IMG/VR virus record: IMGVR_UViG_3300036851_000125
Location: 1 to 41,081 of that record
Length of the DNA: 41,081 nucleotides
Reading direction: 5' to 3' (one strand)
DNA from: a virus
A program made the position numbers and the translations under genes. A model generated the notes under the pieces. It saw nothing but the letters and a program-made list of their open reading frames with translations, did not search any database and had not been told where the DNA came from. The number at the start of each line of letters is the position of its first letter. Within the stretch, counting starts at the first letter, position 1. Below are positions 30,943-38,930 of this stretch, in pieces.

Positions 30943-32285
30943 GACATCCAGCCTTGATTGCGGTTGAACTGCACACGAACTGGCGGCTTGGGCGCCGCTG
31001 CCTTTTCGCGGTATTCGAGAATGGCCGGGAATAGTGCTGACATCCCCCAGATCATGGCGTCCGCTCGATTGGGGCTATCGGCACCGGTATATCCGTGCGT
31101 GGTGAACGCGCAGAGCTCTTCTTCCAGATCAATGAAAACGCCCCCCATACGAACGGTGCCCGTTTCACACATCGTCGAGACTGGCTCAGCTCTCACAGCC
31201 TTGCCGCGACTCGCGCGCACCTCACGGAAAGGCGTCTTCGGCCGCGCCACCTGAATCACATGCTTGACCATTGCCCCGCCGAAGTTGATTTCGGCCACGA
31301 CCGCATCGGCCTGATGACGATCGAACGCTTGGCCGACAATGCGCCCCCACGTCGCCGGGCCGACCTTGCATGTCAGATCCTCCAGTACGTAGCCGTTGCC
31401 GTCGATGCCGAGACCGCACACAACGATGCCGATCTCGTCGTTTTCTTGATTGTCGTCATCCCCAGCACCTGACGGATCGACCGCAACGACGATACGGACC
31501 ATCTCGGGCACGCCGTCGAGTGCGCGCCATCGATCGAGGGTCTCGTCCACGAATAGCGCATTCGGGGCCAGTTCCCGAAACTCGCCGCGTAGAAATCGCG
31601 TTTGGAGCCGAACCGGCAGTCCGCGCAACGTCTGCAAGTATTCGCCGGCTAGATTTTCGGCGTTGTCCTCTGGGTTCATCTGGAGGCACGCATAATCATC
31701 TGCATTCTGAAGCGGCTGCTTCGACTCGGGATCTTGTCGGCTCTTGAATAGCTTGTACGACCAATGCCCTTTGTCCGGGGGGTTCTCGTCGTAATACATC
31801 TTCAACGCCAGCGCATCCTTATCGCCGATGTCCTCATTGACGAGCTGCGCAAGCCTCGTGACCGCCATGTTTCGGCTTGTCCAAGGAATCTGCGAGCACT
31901 CGTTCAGATGCATGGTCGCGTACTCATTGCCGAGAATCTTTTCCGTCCGTTCCTTGTCGTCCAAGCCTCCGAACCAATACTCCGATCCGTTCGGGAATCG
32001 CGCATACCAGTCTGTTTTGTTGACATCGTAGGTCGTGCCTGGAAAGCAGAGCTTCATTACCTTCGGAAACGTATCGAACACGATGCTCGATTTGATGTGG
32101 CCGAACCGGAACCGGAGCGAAATGTGACGACTATTCGGGGCCTTCAACGCTCGCACGACAATCGCGCGCACGATCAGAAATGTCTTGCCGCTCCTCGAGC
32201 CACCGAACAGCATGATGTGATGCGCCGCTGAGGCTAGAAGGCGGTTGGCTTCATCCTGCTTGGCTGTGAGCCTAAAGGGCTGCAT
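30939..32285 (-). CDS. Terminase large subunit
   Basis: A 448-residue packaging motor. ATPase part: Walker A GGSRSGKT at 28-35, Walker B MHLNEC with catalytic E129. Nuclease part: D270 in VAVDPSGAGD, E332 in VAEINFGG and D409 in NRADAMIW, which form the RNase-H-like metal site. Length and motifs fit the terminases of headful-packaging P22/Sf6-like phages, consistent with a circularly permuted genome. The start overlaps the end of the small subunit gene by 14 bases. Confidence 0.9.
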   Translation of the reverse strand: MQPFRLTAKQDEANRLLASAAHHIMLFGGSRSGKTFLIVRAIVVRALKAPNSRHISLRFRFGHIKSSIVFDTFPKVMKLCFPGTTYDVNKTDWYARFPNGSEYWFGGLDDKERTEKILGNEYATMHLNECSQIPWTSRNMAVTRLAQLVNEDIGDKDALALKMYYDENPPDKGHWSYKLFKSRQDPESKQPLQNADDYACLQMNPEDNAENLAGEYLQTLRGLPVRLQTRFLRGEFRELAPNALFVDETLDRWRALDGVPEMVRIVVAVDPSGAGDDDNQENDEIGIVVCGLGIDGNGYVLEDLTCKVGPATWGRIVGQAFDRHQADAVVAEINFGGAMVKHVIQVARPKTPFREVRASRGKAVRAEPVSTMCETGTVRMGGVFIDLEEELCAFTTHGYTGADSPNRADAMIWGMSALFPAILEYREKAAAPKPPVRVQFNRNQGWMS

Positions 32286-32712
32286 CGGTGCCAGAAATTA
32301 CGATTTGCAGCGCTCCTCCACCGGCGCCGCCATGTTCAACGGCCTTGATGTCTCGCCATTCTTGCGGCCGTCGATTCTTCAACCAGAAGATGCAGGCCGT
32401 CGTATCCGGGGGATAGTGCTTCACGATCGGCGTGAGGGTAATTTTGCCCTCGTAGTTGCTGACGTGAACTTCGTCGTGCGAGTACCCAAGCGCGCGGCGA
32501 TACAGCGACTCTTTCACCCTCGAATCGGCCTCTTCCTTCGCAGTTTTTAGGGCCTCAAAAAACTCACTGTGAATCAGCTTCCAGTTGTTGAGCGTCTGTT
32601 CGGTGACTTTGAAGAAGTCAGCCATCTCTCGATCAGTGGCGGCGAGCTTGCACAGCTTCGCCGCTTGATCTGCGAATTCGGGTCGATACTTACTAGGCCG
32701 TCCGCCGCTCAC
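32272..32712 (-). CDS. Terminase small subunit
   Basis: A 146-residue protein with an N-terminal HTH (AATDREMADFFKVTEQTLNN) after a GRPSKYRPEF start, a central helical part (RVKESLYRRALGYSHDEVHV) and PPDTTACIFWLKNRRPQEWR. These are typical of small terminases that recognise pac and form a ring. The GTG start overlaps the upstream TGA. A pac site is expected within or near this gene, but I could not single it out. Confidence 0.82.
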   Translation of the reverse strand: MSGGRPSKYRPEFADQAAKLCKLAATDREMADFFKVTEQTLNNWKLIHSEFFEALKTAKEEADSRVKESLYRRALGYSHDEVHVSNYEGKITLTPIVKHYPPDTTACIFWLKNRRPQEWRDIKAVEHGGAGGGALQIVISGTDAAL

Positions 32713-32846
32713 TTGCGCTTCTCGGCCGTGCTATACGCCACTGCTACCCGCTGCTTGGCATTCGGGAATGACTTCCGAGCTTCCTTCGAACGCATATAGC
32801 GGCCGATGAATTTGTTCAGCGGCTCACCCTTTTCTCGATTAGGCAT
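32709..32846 (-). CDS. Small basic protein (45 aa)
   Basis: Begins MPNREKGEPLNKFIGRYMRS and ends with QRVAVAYSTAEKRK. The start at 32846 overlaps the end of the previous gene; the longer frame upstream is a shadow. Many phages carry a near-identical-looking small basic protein next to terminase genes. The function is unknown; DNA binding is possible from its charge. Confidence 0.6.
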   Translation of the reverse strand: MPNREKGEPLNKFIGRYMRSKEARKSFPNAKQRVAVAYSTAEKRK

Positions 32847-33213
32847 GACGGCTCTCCACGAGGCAGACATCCTTCTCGGAGCACACGAGATGCGTCTCGG
32901 TGCCGATGACGATTTCGGAGAACTGATAGCCGTGGCCGTCGAAGACATTCAGGCCACCGAGCTCGACGATGTCGCCGACGCGGACTTCAGTCGGCTGGAA
33001 GTGACGCGAGTACTCGAATGACGTTCGATTGCCGTTCGCGTCCTTGCGATATTTCTTGGGATACTCGCCCGGACCTACCGCAACAACTGCGCCACGCAAG
33101 GGCCGTCCACTACGGACGACCTCTATAACCTCCGACGGGCGCCATTCGAGCGGCTTGACGATGATGCGAGCACCGAGCGGTCGCACAATGCCTGTGATGA
33201 CTTCGGTTCCCAT
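32839..33213 (-). CDS. GroES-like co-chaperonin (phage)
   Basis: A 124-residue protein with GARIIVKPLEWRPS, LRGAVVAVGPGEYPKKY and VGDIVELGGL in order: the strand-loop-strand pattern of the Cpn10 fold, with the mobile loop replaced by the Lys/Arg-rich KKYRKDANGNRTSFEY. Phage Cpn10 homologues (such as T4 gp31) help the host GroEL fold the coat protein. The ATG lies 8 bases after the conserved TAACAAT of the late element and has no ribosome-binding site, so translation may be leaderless. It is the first gene of the late operon. Confidence 0.72.
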   Translation of the reverse strand: MGTEVITGIVRPLGARIIVKPLEWRPSEVIEVVRSGRPLRGAVVAVGPGEYPKKYRKDANGNRTSFEYSRHFQPTEVRVGDIVELGGLNVFDGHGYQFSEIVIGTETHLVCSEKDVCLVESRHA

Positions 33214-33440
33214 GTGGCGCGATTGTTAGGCGTGCCACTGTCAAAACCAAATGTCATCGGCAGTCTCAGGAACCGGGTAACGAGCGGATCTGCTATGCGG
33301 AGCGCTTTGCGCTGCTGCTGAGCTCTGCGGCGGCATCGAGCACAGACGCGATCGCGGTACCGTACCCCCCCGCCTCCATATTGCCAATAGAACGCTTCTT
33401 CGGGCTGGGATTCGCGGCAGCGCTCGCACTCTTTCGTCAT
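33123..33440 (-). CDS. Cys-rich small protein overlapping the late promoter
   Basis: A 105-residue frame from ATG 33440. The first 60 residues (ECERCRESQPEEAFYWQYGG, then CARCRRRAQQQRKALRIADP) show four cysteines in two CxxC pairs as in phage HNH-like or ribbon proteins. The last part overlaps the GroES-like gene by 91 bases in another frame and also covers the late element, so it may be an unneeded read-through tail. It starts 15 bases after the stop of the secreted protein. Confidence 0.5.
   Translation of the reverse strand: MTKECERCRESQPEEAFYWQYGGGGVRYRDRVCARCRRRAQQQRKALRIADPLVTRFLRLPMTFGFDSGTPNNRATWEPKSSQALCDRSVLASSSSRSNGARRRL
33222..33250 (-). promoter_or_regulatory. Putative late promoter/activator element, structural operon copy
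   Basis: On the minus strand TTGGTT-TTGACA, ten bases, then TAACAAT, matching 12788-12816 in both blocks and in spacing. The gap sequences differ at most positions, so the blocks are selected. With TAACAAT as the -10, the start point would fall at or beside the ATG of the GroES-like gene. It lies inside the 3' part of the small Cys-rich frame. Confidence 0.6.
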
Positions 33441-33454
33441 TTCGGCCAGCGTCC

Positions 33455-34114
33455 CTAAAGCGCTCCCAGCCCGGTAATCGGCCCAGGCACTGGGTTCACC
33501 GTGATTCCGACCGATTCCGTCACCGTCACCATGCCGGTAAACGGCTTCGCTGCGAGGTTGCTCGCTTCGCTGCAAACCGCGCGCATGTTGCACGCGTAGG
33601 CCGCGAACCGCTGTTCGCCGAGCTGGGTGAGGCCCGTCACGGTGTGCGTGGTGAAGGCCGGATCGAGCTGCACGGCGCCCCCGTTCGCCGGGGCGATCAA
33701 GAGCGTGGCGAGTTGCTGCCCGGGCCCGACAAGATCAGTGCGCGGATCGTTCTCAAAGCGCCAGCGGATCACGGTCGCGCCTCGGTCCGTGTACGGCGAG
33801 CCATCGGTGTTCTGCCCGGGGTTCGTCCACGTCAGAGTCTCGATCGCGTCGCCCGGCCAAGTGCACTCGAGGTTGTATGTTTGCGAGATCGAGACGGCCG
33901 GCAGTGTTTGCGTTCCGCTCGCGGCTTTTGCGCCGGCCCAGTCAGCGGCCCCCGACGCGACGCACGACTGCGCGGCGGGCTGCGTTGACCACGTCAACAC
34001 CGGCACGACAGAGCCGTCGCCGGTCGTCGTCGAGGCGCTGAACGTAAGCGTGTTTTGCGCACTCGCGGCGAAACTCGCGAAAACGGCAACGGCCGCTAGG
34101 GAAATATTTCTCAT
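33455..34114 (-). CDS. Secreted Ig-like/fibronectin-like protein
   Basis: A 219-residue protein with a Sec signal peptide (MRNISLAAVAVFASFAASAQ, cleaved after ASA). The mature part is beta-rich: PVLTWSTQPAAQSCVASGAA, YNLECTWPGDAIETLTWTNP, then an FnIII-like half with THTVTGLTQLGEQRFAAYAC. Paired cysteines (Cys in AQSC, LEC, YAC, VCS) would form disulfides in the periplasm or outside. A signal peptide is unusual for a virion part, so this may be a moron exported from the infected or lysogenic cell. The start at 34114 is chosen from the signal peptide; AGAGC lies upstream. Confidence 0.65.
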   Translation of the reverse strand: MRNISLAAVAVFASFAASAQNTLTFSASTTTGDGSVVPVLTWSTQPAAQSCVASGAADWAGAKAASGTQTLPAVSISQTYNLECTWPGDAIETLTWTNPGQNTDGSPYTDRGATVIRWRFENDPRTDLVGPGQQLATLLIAPANGGAVQLDPAFTTHTVTGLTQLGEQRFAAYACNMRAVCSEASNLAAKPFTGMVTVTESVGITVNPVPGPITGLGAL

Positions 34115-34166
34115 TTGCTCTTGCTCCAACTAGGTTGTAAAACGCTGCTCTCGTCCGTATTGCCGC

Positions 34167-34607
34167 TCAATGCTTCTCCCTCCCTGCCTTGGATTCGTCC
34201 GGTTCTTCGTTTGGGTCGGGCACGTACACGCCTCGCTCAGCCATGAATCGCTGAATGAACTCGACGTGCTCGTTGAACTCGATGGTCGATAGCTTGGAGC
34301 TACGACGTACCGGCTTGGCTTTCTTGCGGCCGAAGCCCTCGTGATACTCCCAACCGAAATGCTCGCCCAGAAAAAACTCATGCACGTCGTCGGCCGTCCA
34401 GCCGTCGAGATTCGCGGCCTTGATGATGAGCGGGTAAACGGCGCCCCAGAGGTAGGCGTTCTGCGACGAGCTACGAGTCTTCTTGAACGGCTCGATGGTC
34501 ACTCGCCATCGCTTGTCGACCCCGAGCTGGTGCGCAAAGCGAAGAATCTTGCCGAGCACGTCGGTGCGGTCAGCCGCGGCCGGTAGGACGAAGGTCTGCG
34601 GATTCAT
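34167..34607 (-). CDS. ninB: NinB recombination protein (lambda Orf-like)
   Basis: A 146-residue protein with KTRSSSQNAYLWGAVYPLII, then WTADDVHEFFLGEHFGWEYH, and RRSSKLSTIEFNEHVEFIQR. These are the familiar elements of the NinB/Orf family, a recombination mediator that binds SSB-coated DNA in the lambda Red pathway. The start at 34607 overlaps the NinG stop (ATGA). In this phage it would work with the ATPase and exonuclease at 3096-4667, which lie in the opposite operon. Confidence 0.85.
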   Translation of the reverse strand: MNPQTFVLPAAADRTDVLGKILRFAHQLGVDKRWRVTIEPFKKTRSSSQNAYLWGAVYPLIIKAANLDGWTADDVHEFFLGEHFGWEYHEGFGRKKAKPVRRSSKLSTIEFNEHVEFIQRFMAERGVYVPDPNEEPDESKAGREKH

Positions 34608-35203
34608 GCGGCCTTGCTCTCGCGCGCCGTGCGCAGCGCTCGCCACTTCGCAGTGAACTCCTTGCGAATCTCGACTACCTCGTCTCGGAACCACTTCGAC
34701 GCGCGGTTGTCGTTCTCAAGAGCCTCGACTCGCTCGACGCCTATCTTCGCAACCAATCGAATGCGGTACTCGCCAAGGTTGCCGCTCTTGTGAAAGTTGC
34801 ACTGTCCGCATTGGCGCCAGGCATTGTCCGGATGAAACCGCAGATGCGGAGCTGCGGCAGTCGTCCGAAAATGGCCGGCCGTCCACTGGCCGGAGTAGTT
34901 CGAGCCGACATCACAGGAAACGCAGCCGAGACCATAGTCACGCTGCAACACCCACCGATTGAATTCTCGTTGCGCCTCGGCGAGGAGCTTGCTGATCGAC
35001 TTCAGCTTCTCCAGTCCGTTCGCCTTGTCGCGACGTAGCTCGCTGCGCTCCCGAGCAGTCGCACGCTTTTTCTGGCGCTCCAATCGCTCCGGCGACGACT
35101 CGCGCGCCCAGGCAATGGCGTGCTCCGTTGAGCAGCATTCCTCCGTCGAGCGGAAGCGTGGCTCGAATGGTACGCGGCATTGACTGTAGCGGCACTTCTT
35201 CAT
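34604..35203 (-). CDS. ninG: NinG recombination protein (Rap-type endonuclease)
   Basis: A 199-residue protein beginning MKKCRYSQCRVPFEPRF. The long basic helix is followed by an HNH-like region (GCVSCDVGSNYSGQWTAGHF, then QCGQCNFHKSGN), the layout of NinG/Rap, which cleaves branched recombination intermediates. The ATG start at 35203 follows the overlap with the previous stop. NinG followed by NinB is the lambdoid order. Confidence 0.87.
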   Translation of the reverse strand: MKKCRYSQCRVPFEPRFRSTEECCSTEHAIAWARESSPERLERQKKRATARERSELRRDKANGLEKLKSISKLLAEAQREFNRWVLQRDYGLGCVSCDVGSNYSGQWTAGHFRTTAAAPHLRFHPDNAWRQCGQCNFHKSGNLGEYRIRLVAKIGVERVEALENDNRASKWFRDEVVEIRKEFTAKWRALRTARESKAA

Positions 35204-35532
35204 CGGCAGAACTTCCGCTCGATCGCCTTGGCGAACTCGCAATACTCCGCGTGAACCTTGTCGTGCTCCTCTCGCCACCACTGCGCCTCGGCCTTCCAGT
35301 GAGCGAGCAACTTCTCACGCTGCTCGGCGACCTGAATCATTCCGTCGTTCACGACACGCTGAACGGTGAGCTCGAACGCAATCTGTACGAGCGCGTCGGA
35401 GTTGAGCACTCGGCGGGTGCCTTCGAGTAGGCCATCGTCCCTGCCGGCGTGGTAGTCGGCGCGGCGTTCGCCGATCAATTCGGCCGTCACGTCGACAATG
35501 GCAACGGCGTCCATCTCGTCGGGATCAGCCAC
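35200..35532 (-). CDS. Hypothetical helical protein (110 aa)
   Basis: GTG 35532 overlaps the stop of the upstream gene. The protein is helical and charged (DALVQIAFELTVQRVVNDGM, then LLAHWKAEAQWWREEHDKVH). No motif is recognised. It is linked by overlaps to NinG. Confidence 0.6.
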   Translation of the reverse strand: MADPDEMDAVAIVDVTAELIGERRADYHAGRDDGLLEGTRRVLNSDALVQIAFELTVQRVVNDGMIQVAEQREKLLAHWKAEAQWWREEHDKVHAEYCEFAKAIERKFCR

Positions 35533-35725
35533 TGGCCGCCTTCCTTTTCGCCATGTGGGCGCGGTACTTCGCCTCGTACTCGTGGTAGCAGCGTCGTTCA
35601 CCATCGTTCGGATGGAGATATCGAATGACCTCGGCGCCGCTCGGCGTGGCAAAGCGGTAGGCGCGGATCTCACGACCGAGCACGCCCGATTCTTGGCATT
35701 GGTCGCATTTTTCTTCAGTGCTCAA
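35525..35725 (-). CDS. Small Cys-containing protein with a TTG start (66 aa)
   Basis: The start is TTG 35725, five bases after AAGAGG in the polypurine leader. The N-terminus STEEKCDQCQESG has a CxxC pair; further Cys/His residues (HPNDGERRCYHEY) could complete a zinc site. The basic C-terminus may bind nucleic acid. The function is unknown. Confidence 0.55.
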   Translation of the reverse strand: MSTEEKCDQCQESGVLGREIRAYRFATPSGAEVIRYLHPNDGERRCYHEYEAKYRAHMAKRKAASG

Positions 35726-35905
35726 GAGACCTCTTCTCTTTCTTCTTCATCTTGTGTTTGTCTTCATCTTCTCTTTCCATACAAGACTCTTCGTTCGCAG
35801 AGGGGCAAAGAACCACCCCGCCCGCCGCCGAAAAAACTTCGGACTTCCGCAGTTGGGTGCCCCGCCCTTGGTCCCTGCCCGATTAGCGGCGGCAACCCGC
35901 AACGA
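35726..35905. other. Intergenic stretch with a polypurine tract
   Basis: This 180-base gap is the longest in the leftward early region. Next to the gene at 35725 the minus strand is almost pure A/G for about 50 bases (AAGAAGAAAGAGAAGAGG at its end). The other half is G/C-rich. A 21-codon frame (35780-35715, MEREDEDKHKMKKKEKRSLE and H) exists in the purine tract, but its charged composition is what random purines would give. No terminator or promoter is clear. Confidence 0.5.
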
Positions 35906-36079
35906 TCAGGAGTCGAGCTTCCCGACCGTTTCTCGAATCTCAGTCAAGTCAATGCCATCGCAATCAATGCAATGCTCTACCCAACGGCCGTCGATGCGCT
36001 CCATCCTCCACGCCTTGATCTGCCCCTTACATGTCGGGCAGTAGCGTGAAATGAGAACGGTCTCTGCTTGCGCATTCAC
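35906..36079 (-). CDS. Zinc-ribbon protein (57 aa)
   Basis: GTG 36079 overlaps the helicase TGA (GTGA). CPTCKGQIKAWRMERIDGRW then HCIDCDGIDLTEI form a compact four-Cys ribbon. It may assist the helicase; the coupling of the two genes is the only hint. The longer frame upstream is a shadow of the helicase. Confidence 0.6.
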   Translation of the reverse strand: MNAQAETVLISRYCPTCKGQIKAWRMERIDGRWVEHCIDCDGIDLTEIRETVGKLDS

Positions 36080-37602
36080 TGTTGCTGCCCTCGCGATTTG
36101 TGGAACGCAATGTTCAGCGACTTGATTTTGTTGAGCGTCCCGCGCGTGATCGGCGCAGGGTCGGTTGTTTCGAACTGCCATTCGCGAGGAGGTTTCCGCC
36201 CCGTGATTTTCTGAAACGTGTGCCATGGGTAGCCGGATCGCTTCTCGTACTGACGGGTGTATCCGCAGAGCTGCCGCCACAAATCGAGCTCGCTTGCTGC
36301 GATGACGTTATTGCCGATACGGATCTCGTGCATCTCGCCGGCCGCTGCATTGGCCAGCACTCCGGTTTCTTTCTCGAAGCCGCACTTCAGGCAGCGACGA
36401 CGAAACGGTTTGTGCGAGCACTTCGGACAACCAGCCGGCTCGTACTCGCCTTCGTCCTTGCGAACGACACCATCCAACTTCTCGGCCATGTCGAGCGCCG
36501 TGAAGCCATTGAAGAACACGTCGGTGAATTCGTCGTAGAAGCGACGGATGTTGCCGCTGTGGTCGAGCAGTAGGCAGTCCGTCTTGCCAGTGTCTCGAGA
36601 CGAACGTAGCCCACGGCCCCACATTTGAATCGCGGTCGACAGCGACTTCCGCAGTGGCCGTGCATCAATGACGCAGCCGATGTCCTGTACGTCGAATCCT
36701 TTCGCGAGCGCTTCGACGCTGACGAGAATGCGAATACTCGGGTCTCGCTTCGTGAACTCTGCGAGCAACCGCTGCCGCTCACTGTCCGGAGTCTCGGACG
36801 TGTAGGCGGCGGCGCCGATCCCGGCCTCGTTGAAGGTGCGGACCAACTCCATGCAGTAAGCGATGTCGGCACCGAATGCGATGGTCTTGCGGTTTTCGCC
36901 GTGCTTCTGCCACTCGGCAACTACGTCACCGATGATCTGCATCTCGCGTTCGGAGGCCGCCTTGTTCGTCCACTCCCCGCCCGATGTCTTGGCACCGGCC
37001 ATGTCTGGAGTCACGCACGTCAAGATGCGCATCGGCACGAGTACACCGTCATCCGTAAGCTCGTGCATCGTGGCGGCGTTCACCATGTTCGTGAACGACA
37101 GTCCCAGTCCTTTCGAGCACGGCGTCGCGGTCAATCCGACGACAGCCGACTTGCAGTCCTTGATGTGCTCGACCCACGCGGAGTGCTGCGTATGCGCCTC
37201 GTCGATAATCAGCACGTCAGCCTCGGGCCAGTACCCACGGGCCGCGATCGTCTGAATGCTCGCAACCTGGAACGGCATCGCCGTATCCCGGCGCCAGTGG
37301 TCCGCCTGCACGATGGCGTGATCGGTCAGTCCGTAATCGTCAGCGCGCGCGCTCGTCTGATTGATGAGCGCGGTGCGGTCGCACACGAACACCGCGCGTT
37401 TGCCCTTCGCGAGCGACTCGTGAACGATGCGCAGCCCGATGTAGGTCTTGCCGGCGCCAGTCGGCGCGACGAGCAACTGTTTCTTGTGGCCGTTGCGGAA
37501 TCCGTCACGCAACGACTGGTGCGCGCGATCCTGAAACGCCCGCGGCGCCGGGAACTTCGTGTTCGAGTAATCGGGCGTTCGCGGGAAGAGAGAGCCGTCC
37601 AT
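36076..37602 (-). CDS. SF2 DEAH-box helicase (type III restriction res-subunit-like)
   Basis: A 508-residue helicase. Motif I APTGAGKT at 46-53, motif II DEAH at 134-137, motif III LTATPC at about 158, motif VI QMWGRGLRSS near 335. A C-terminal zinc ribbon (CPKCSHKPFRRRCLKCG) follows. Phage SF2 helicases of this type unwind DNA at replication start or in recombination; no separate DnaB/DnaG pair was seen, so it may be the main replicative helicase. It follows the ParB-like gene with a TAATG overlap. Confidence 0.87.
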   Translation of the reverse strand: MDGSLFPRTPDYSNTKFPAPRAFQDRAHQSLRDGFRNGHKKQLLVAPTGAGKTYIGLRIVHESLAKGKRAVFVCDRTALINQTSARADDYGLTDHAIVQADHWRRDTAMPFQVASIQTIAARGYWPEADVLIIDEAHTQHSAWVEHIKDCKSAVVGLTATPCSKGLGLSFTNMVNAATMHELTDDGVLVPMRILTCVTPDMAGAKTSGGEWTNKAASEREMQIIGDVVAEWQKHGENRKTIAFGADIAYCMELVRTFNEAGIGAAAYTSETPDSERQRLLAEFTKRDPSIRILVSVEALAKGFDVQDIGCVIDARPLRKSLSTAIQMWGRGLRSSRDTGKTDCLLLDHSGNIRRFYDEFTDVFFNGFTALDMAEKLDGVVRKDEGEYEPAGCPKCSHKPFRRRCLKCGFEKETGVLANAAAGEMHEIRIGNNVIAASELDLWRQLCGYTRQYEKRSGYPWHTFQKITGRKPPREWQFETTDPAPITRGTLNKIKSLNIAFHKSRGQQQ

Positions 37603-38456
37603 TACGCGGCTTCCTCCATGATCGCGATGCGCTCACGCATCTTCTCGAGATCGGCCTTAGCCTTGTCGAGCGCCCTGGATAGCTGCTCGGCGCGACGCTG
37701 CTCTTTCTTCAGCAACTTCGTGACGGCATCCTTGCCGTTGAGATAGCCGTCGCGCGAAACCTTCAGCGAGGCAATCTCTGCGGCCTGCCGTTTGATTTCC
37801 GACTGAGCAGCCGCGAGCTTGTCGTCGGCCTTCATTACCTTGTCGATCGACGCGTCGTATTCCTGCTCGGCACGCGCGAGCTTTTCGGCTTCGTCGTCAT
37901 CCGGAACCCAGCGTTCGTCGTCGACAGTGGGATTGCTGGGCTTCGCGGTAGCCGCGGCGAGCTGCTCGGACTTCGGCAAGTCGACAACAGCGGCGGCACG
38001 GGAGACGGAAACGTCGCCGGCTTCGACGGCGCGCTGTAGCGGCTTGCTGCCTTCGTCAATGACCTTGCGCGCACGCGCGGTGTTGCGCTCACTAGCGCCA
38101 ACGAGCGCGGAGCCTCTGCCAATTGGCAGACCCTCCGAGTGCTGGTTATCGCCATTCCGCATCGTCGAGATGCGTGCCGCCGCCATCGCAAGCTGGCTTG
38201 CGTTAAGGTGTCTCCGCTGCACGTTCGCCGAGACCACGAACGCGAGCGCCGCGGCGTCGTCGCCTTTAAAGTCGCGATACTTCGGCTTGATCTTCGCCTT
38301 CTGCGACGCGAGGAACCGATTGCGGCCGTCAAGGATCTTGCCTTTGTAGCGAACGATCGGCTCGCGCAGCCCGTAGCTCTTGATGTCATCGACGAGCGAG
38401 TCAAACTCGGCGCCGTCGATTAGCGGGAATACTTCGGCGTACTCGTGAAACTTCAA
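37602..38456 (-). CDS. ParB-like N-terminal domain protein
   Basis: A 284-residue protein. Residues 1-120 form a ParB/Srx fold (LVDDIKSYGLREPIVRYKGK, ILDGRNRFLA at 41-50, then NVQRRHLNASQLAMAAARIS). The second half is a HTH-like segment and a long coiled coil (about 190-284). Phage ParB-domain proteins may bind DNA, hydrolyse CTP or act as nucleases; none can be chosen here. The start is TTG 38456 with AAAGGTG upstream and a TTGA overlap with the previous stop. Confidence 0.75.
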   Translation of the reverse strand: MKFHEYAEVFPLIDGAEFDSLVDDIKSYGLREPIVRYKGKILDGRNRFLASQKAKIKPKYRDFKGDDAAALAFVVSANVQRRHLNASQLAMAAARISTMRNGDNQHSEGLPIGRGSALVGASERNTARARKVIDEGSKPLQRAVEAGDVSVSRAAAVVDLPKSEQLAAATAKPSNPTVDDERWVPDDDEAEKLARAEQEYDASIDKVMKADDKLAAAQSEIKRQAAEIASLKVSRDGYLNGKDAVTKLLKKEQRRAEQLSRALDKAKADLEKMRERIAIMEEAA

Positions 38457-38686
38457 AATGGCACCTTTGTGTAGTCCGTCGTCTCCGGCACATGCGGCAA
38501 CGGGACGAACGAGTCGGGATTTTCTTCAATGAGGTTCCGCTCGAGCTCGGCGCGTAGATCGACCGGCCGAGCGTGGACGTTCAGGTAAACAAACCTCTCC
38601 GACTGGTAATCGATCCGCACTGGGGCTCGCGGGGATTCGAGCAAGTTGCGGAGGTAGCGTTGGAAGCGGGAGAGAGTAGCCCTCAC
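38453..38686 (-). CDS. Hypothetical protein (77 aa)
   Basis: GTG 38686 overlaps the stop of the membrane-protein gene. The basic N-terminal helix (RATLSRFQRYLRNLLESPRA) is followed by beta strands (VRIDYQSERFVYLNVHARPV) and an acidic tail. I do not recognise it. Confidence 0.5.
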   Translation of the reverse strand: MRATLSRFQRYLRNLLESPRAPVRIDYQSERFVYLNVHARPVDLRAELERNLIEENPDSFVPLPHVPETTDYTKVPF

Positions 38687-38877
38687 GGCAGCCAGCCCAT
38701 TGCGAAGGCAATCCCGACGTACGCGGCCAGCACGGCGGCAATACACAGCCCGATCCACACCCAATCCCGGGGCTCGAGCGGCTCTTCGACGCGGATCCGC
38801 TCGTTGCTACGGGTCCATTCGTCCAGACCTAACGGTTGGCGGTCCTTGCGGGGGCTCACGGCATGGATCGGAGGCAT
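38683..38877 (-). CDS. Small tail-anchored membrane protein (64 aa)
   Basis: The first gene of the leftward group after the terminator. A hydrophilic N-terminus of 37 residues, then a transmembrane helix (WVWIGLCIAAVLAAYVGIAF) to the end. GGAG lies nine bases before ATG 38877. The function is unknown; a superinfection or cell-envelope role is possible. Confidence 0.6.
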   Translation of the reverse strand: MPPIHAVSPRKDRQPLGLDEWTRSNERIRVEEPLEPRDWVWIGLCIAAVLAAYVGIAFAMGWLP

Positions 38878-38930
38878 GGGTAGGGTCTCCAGGTGGGAGT
38901 TACGCGGGGCGTGTTCTTGTAGGGGGCGCG

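Noticed and set aside
34130-34381. Frame inside the NinB gene
   Set aside because: It is a shadow within a well-supported gene and has no start signal.
35715-35780. 21-codon charged peptide in the polypurine tract
   Set aside because: Its composition is what any purine run would encode, and it overlaps a better-supported TTG start.
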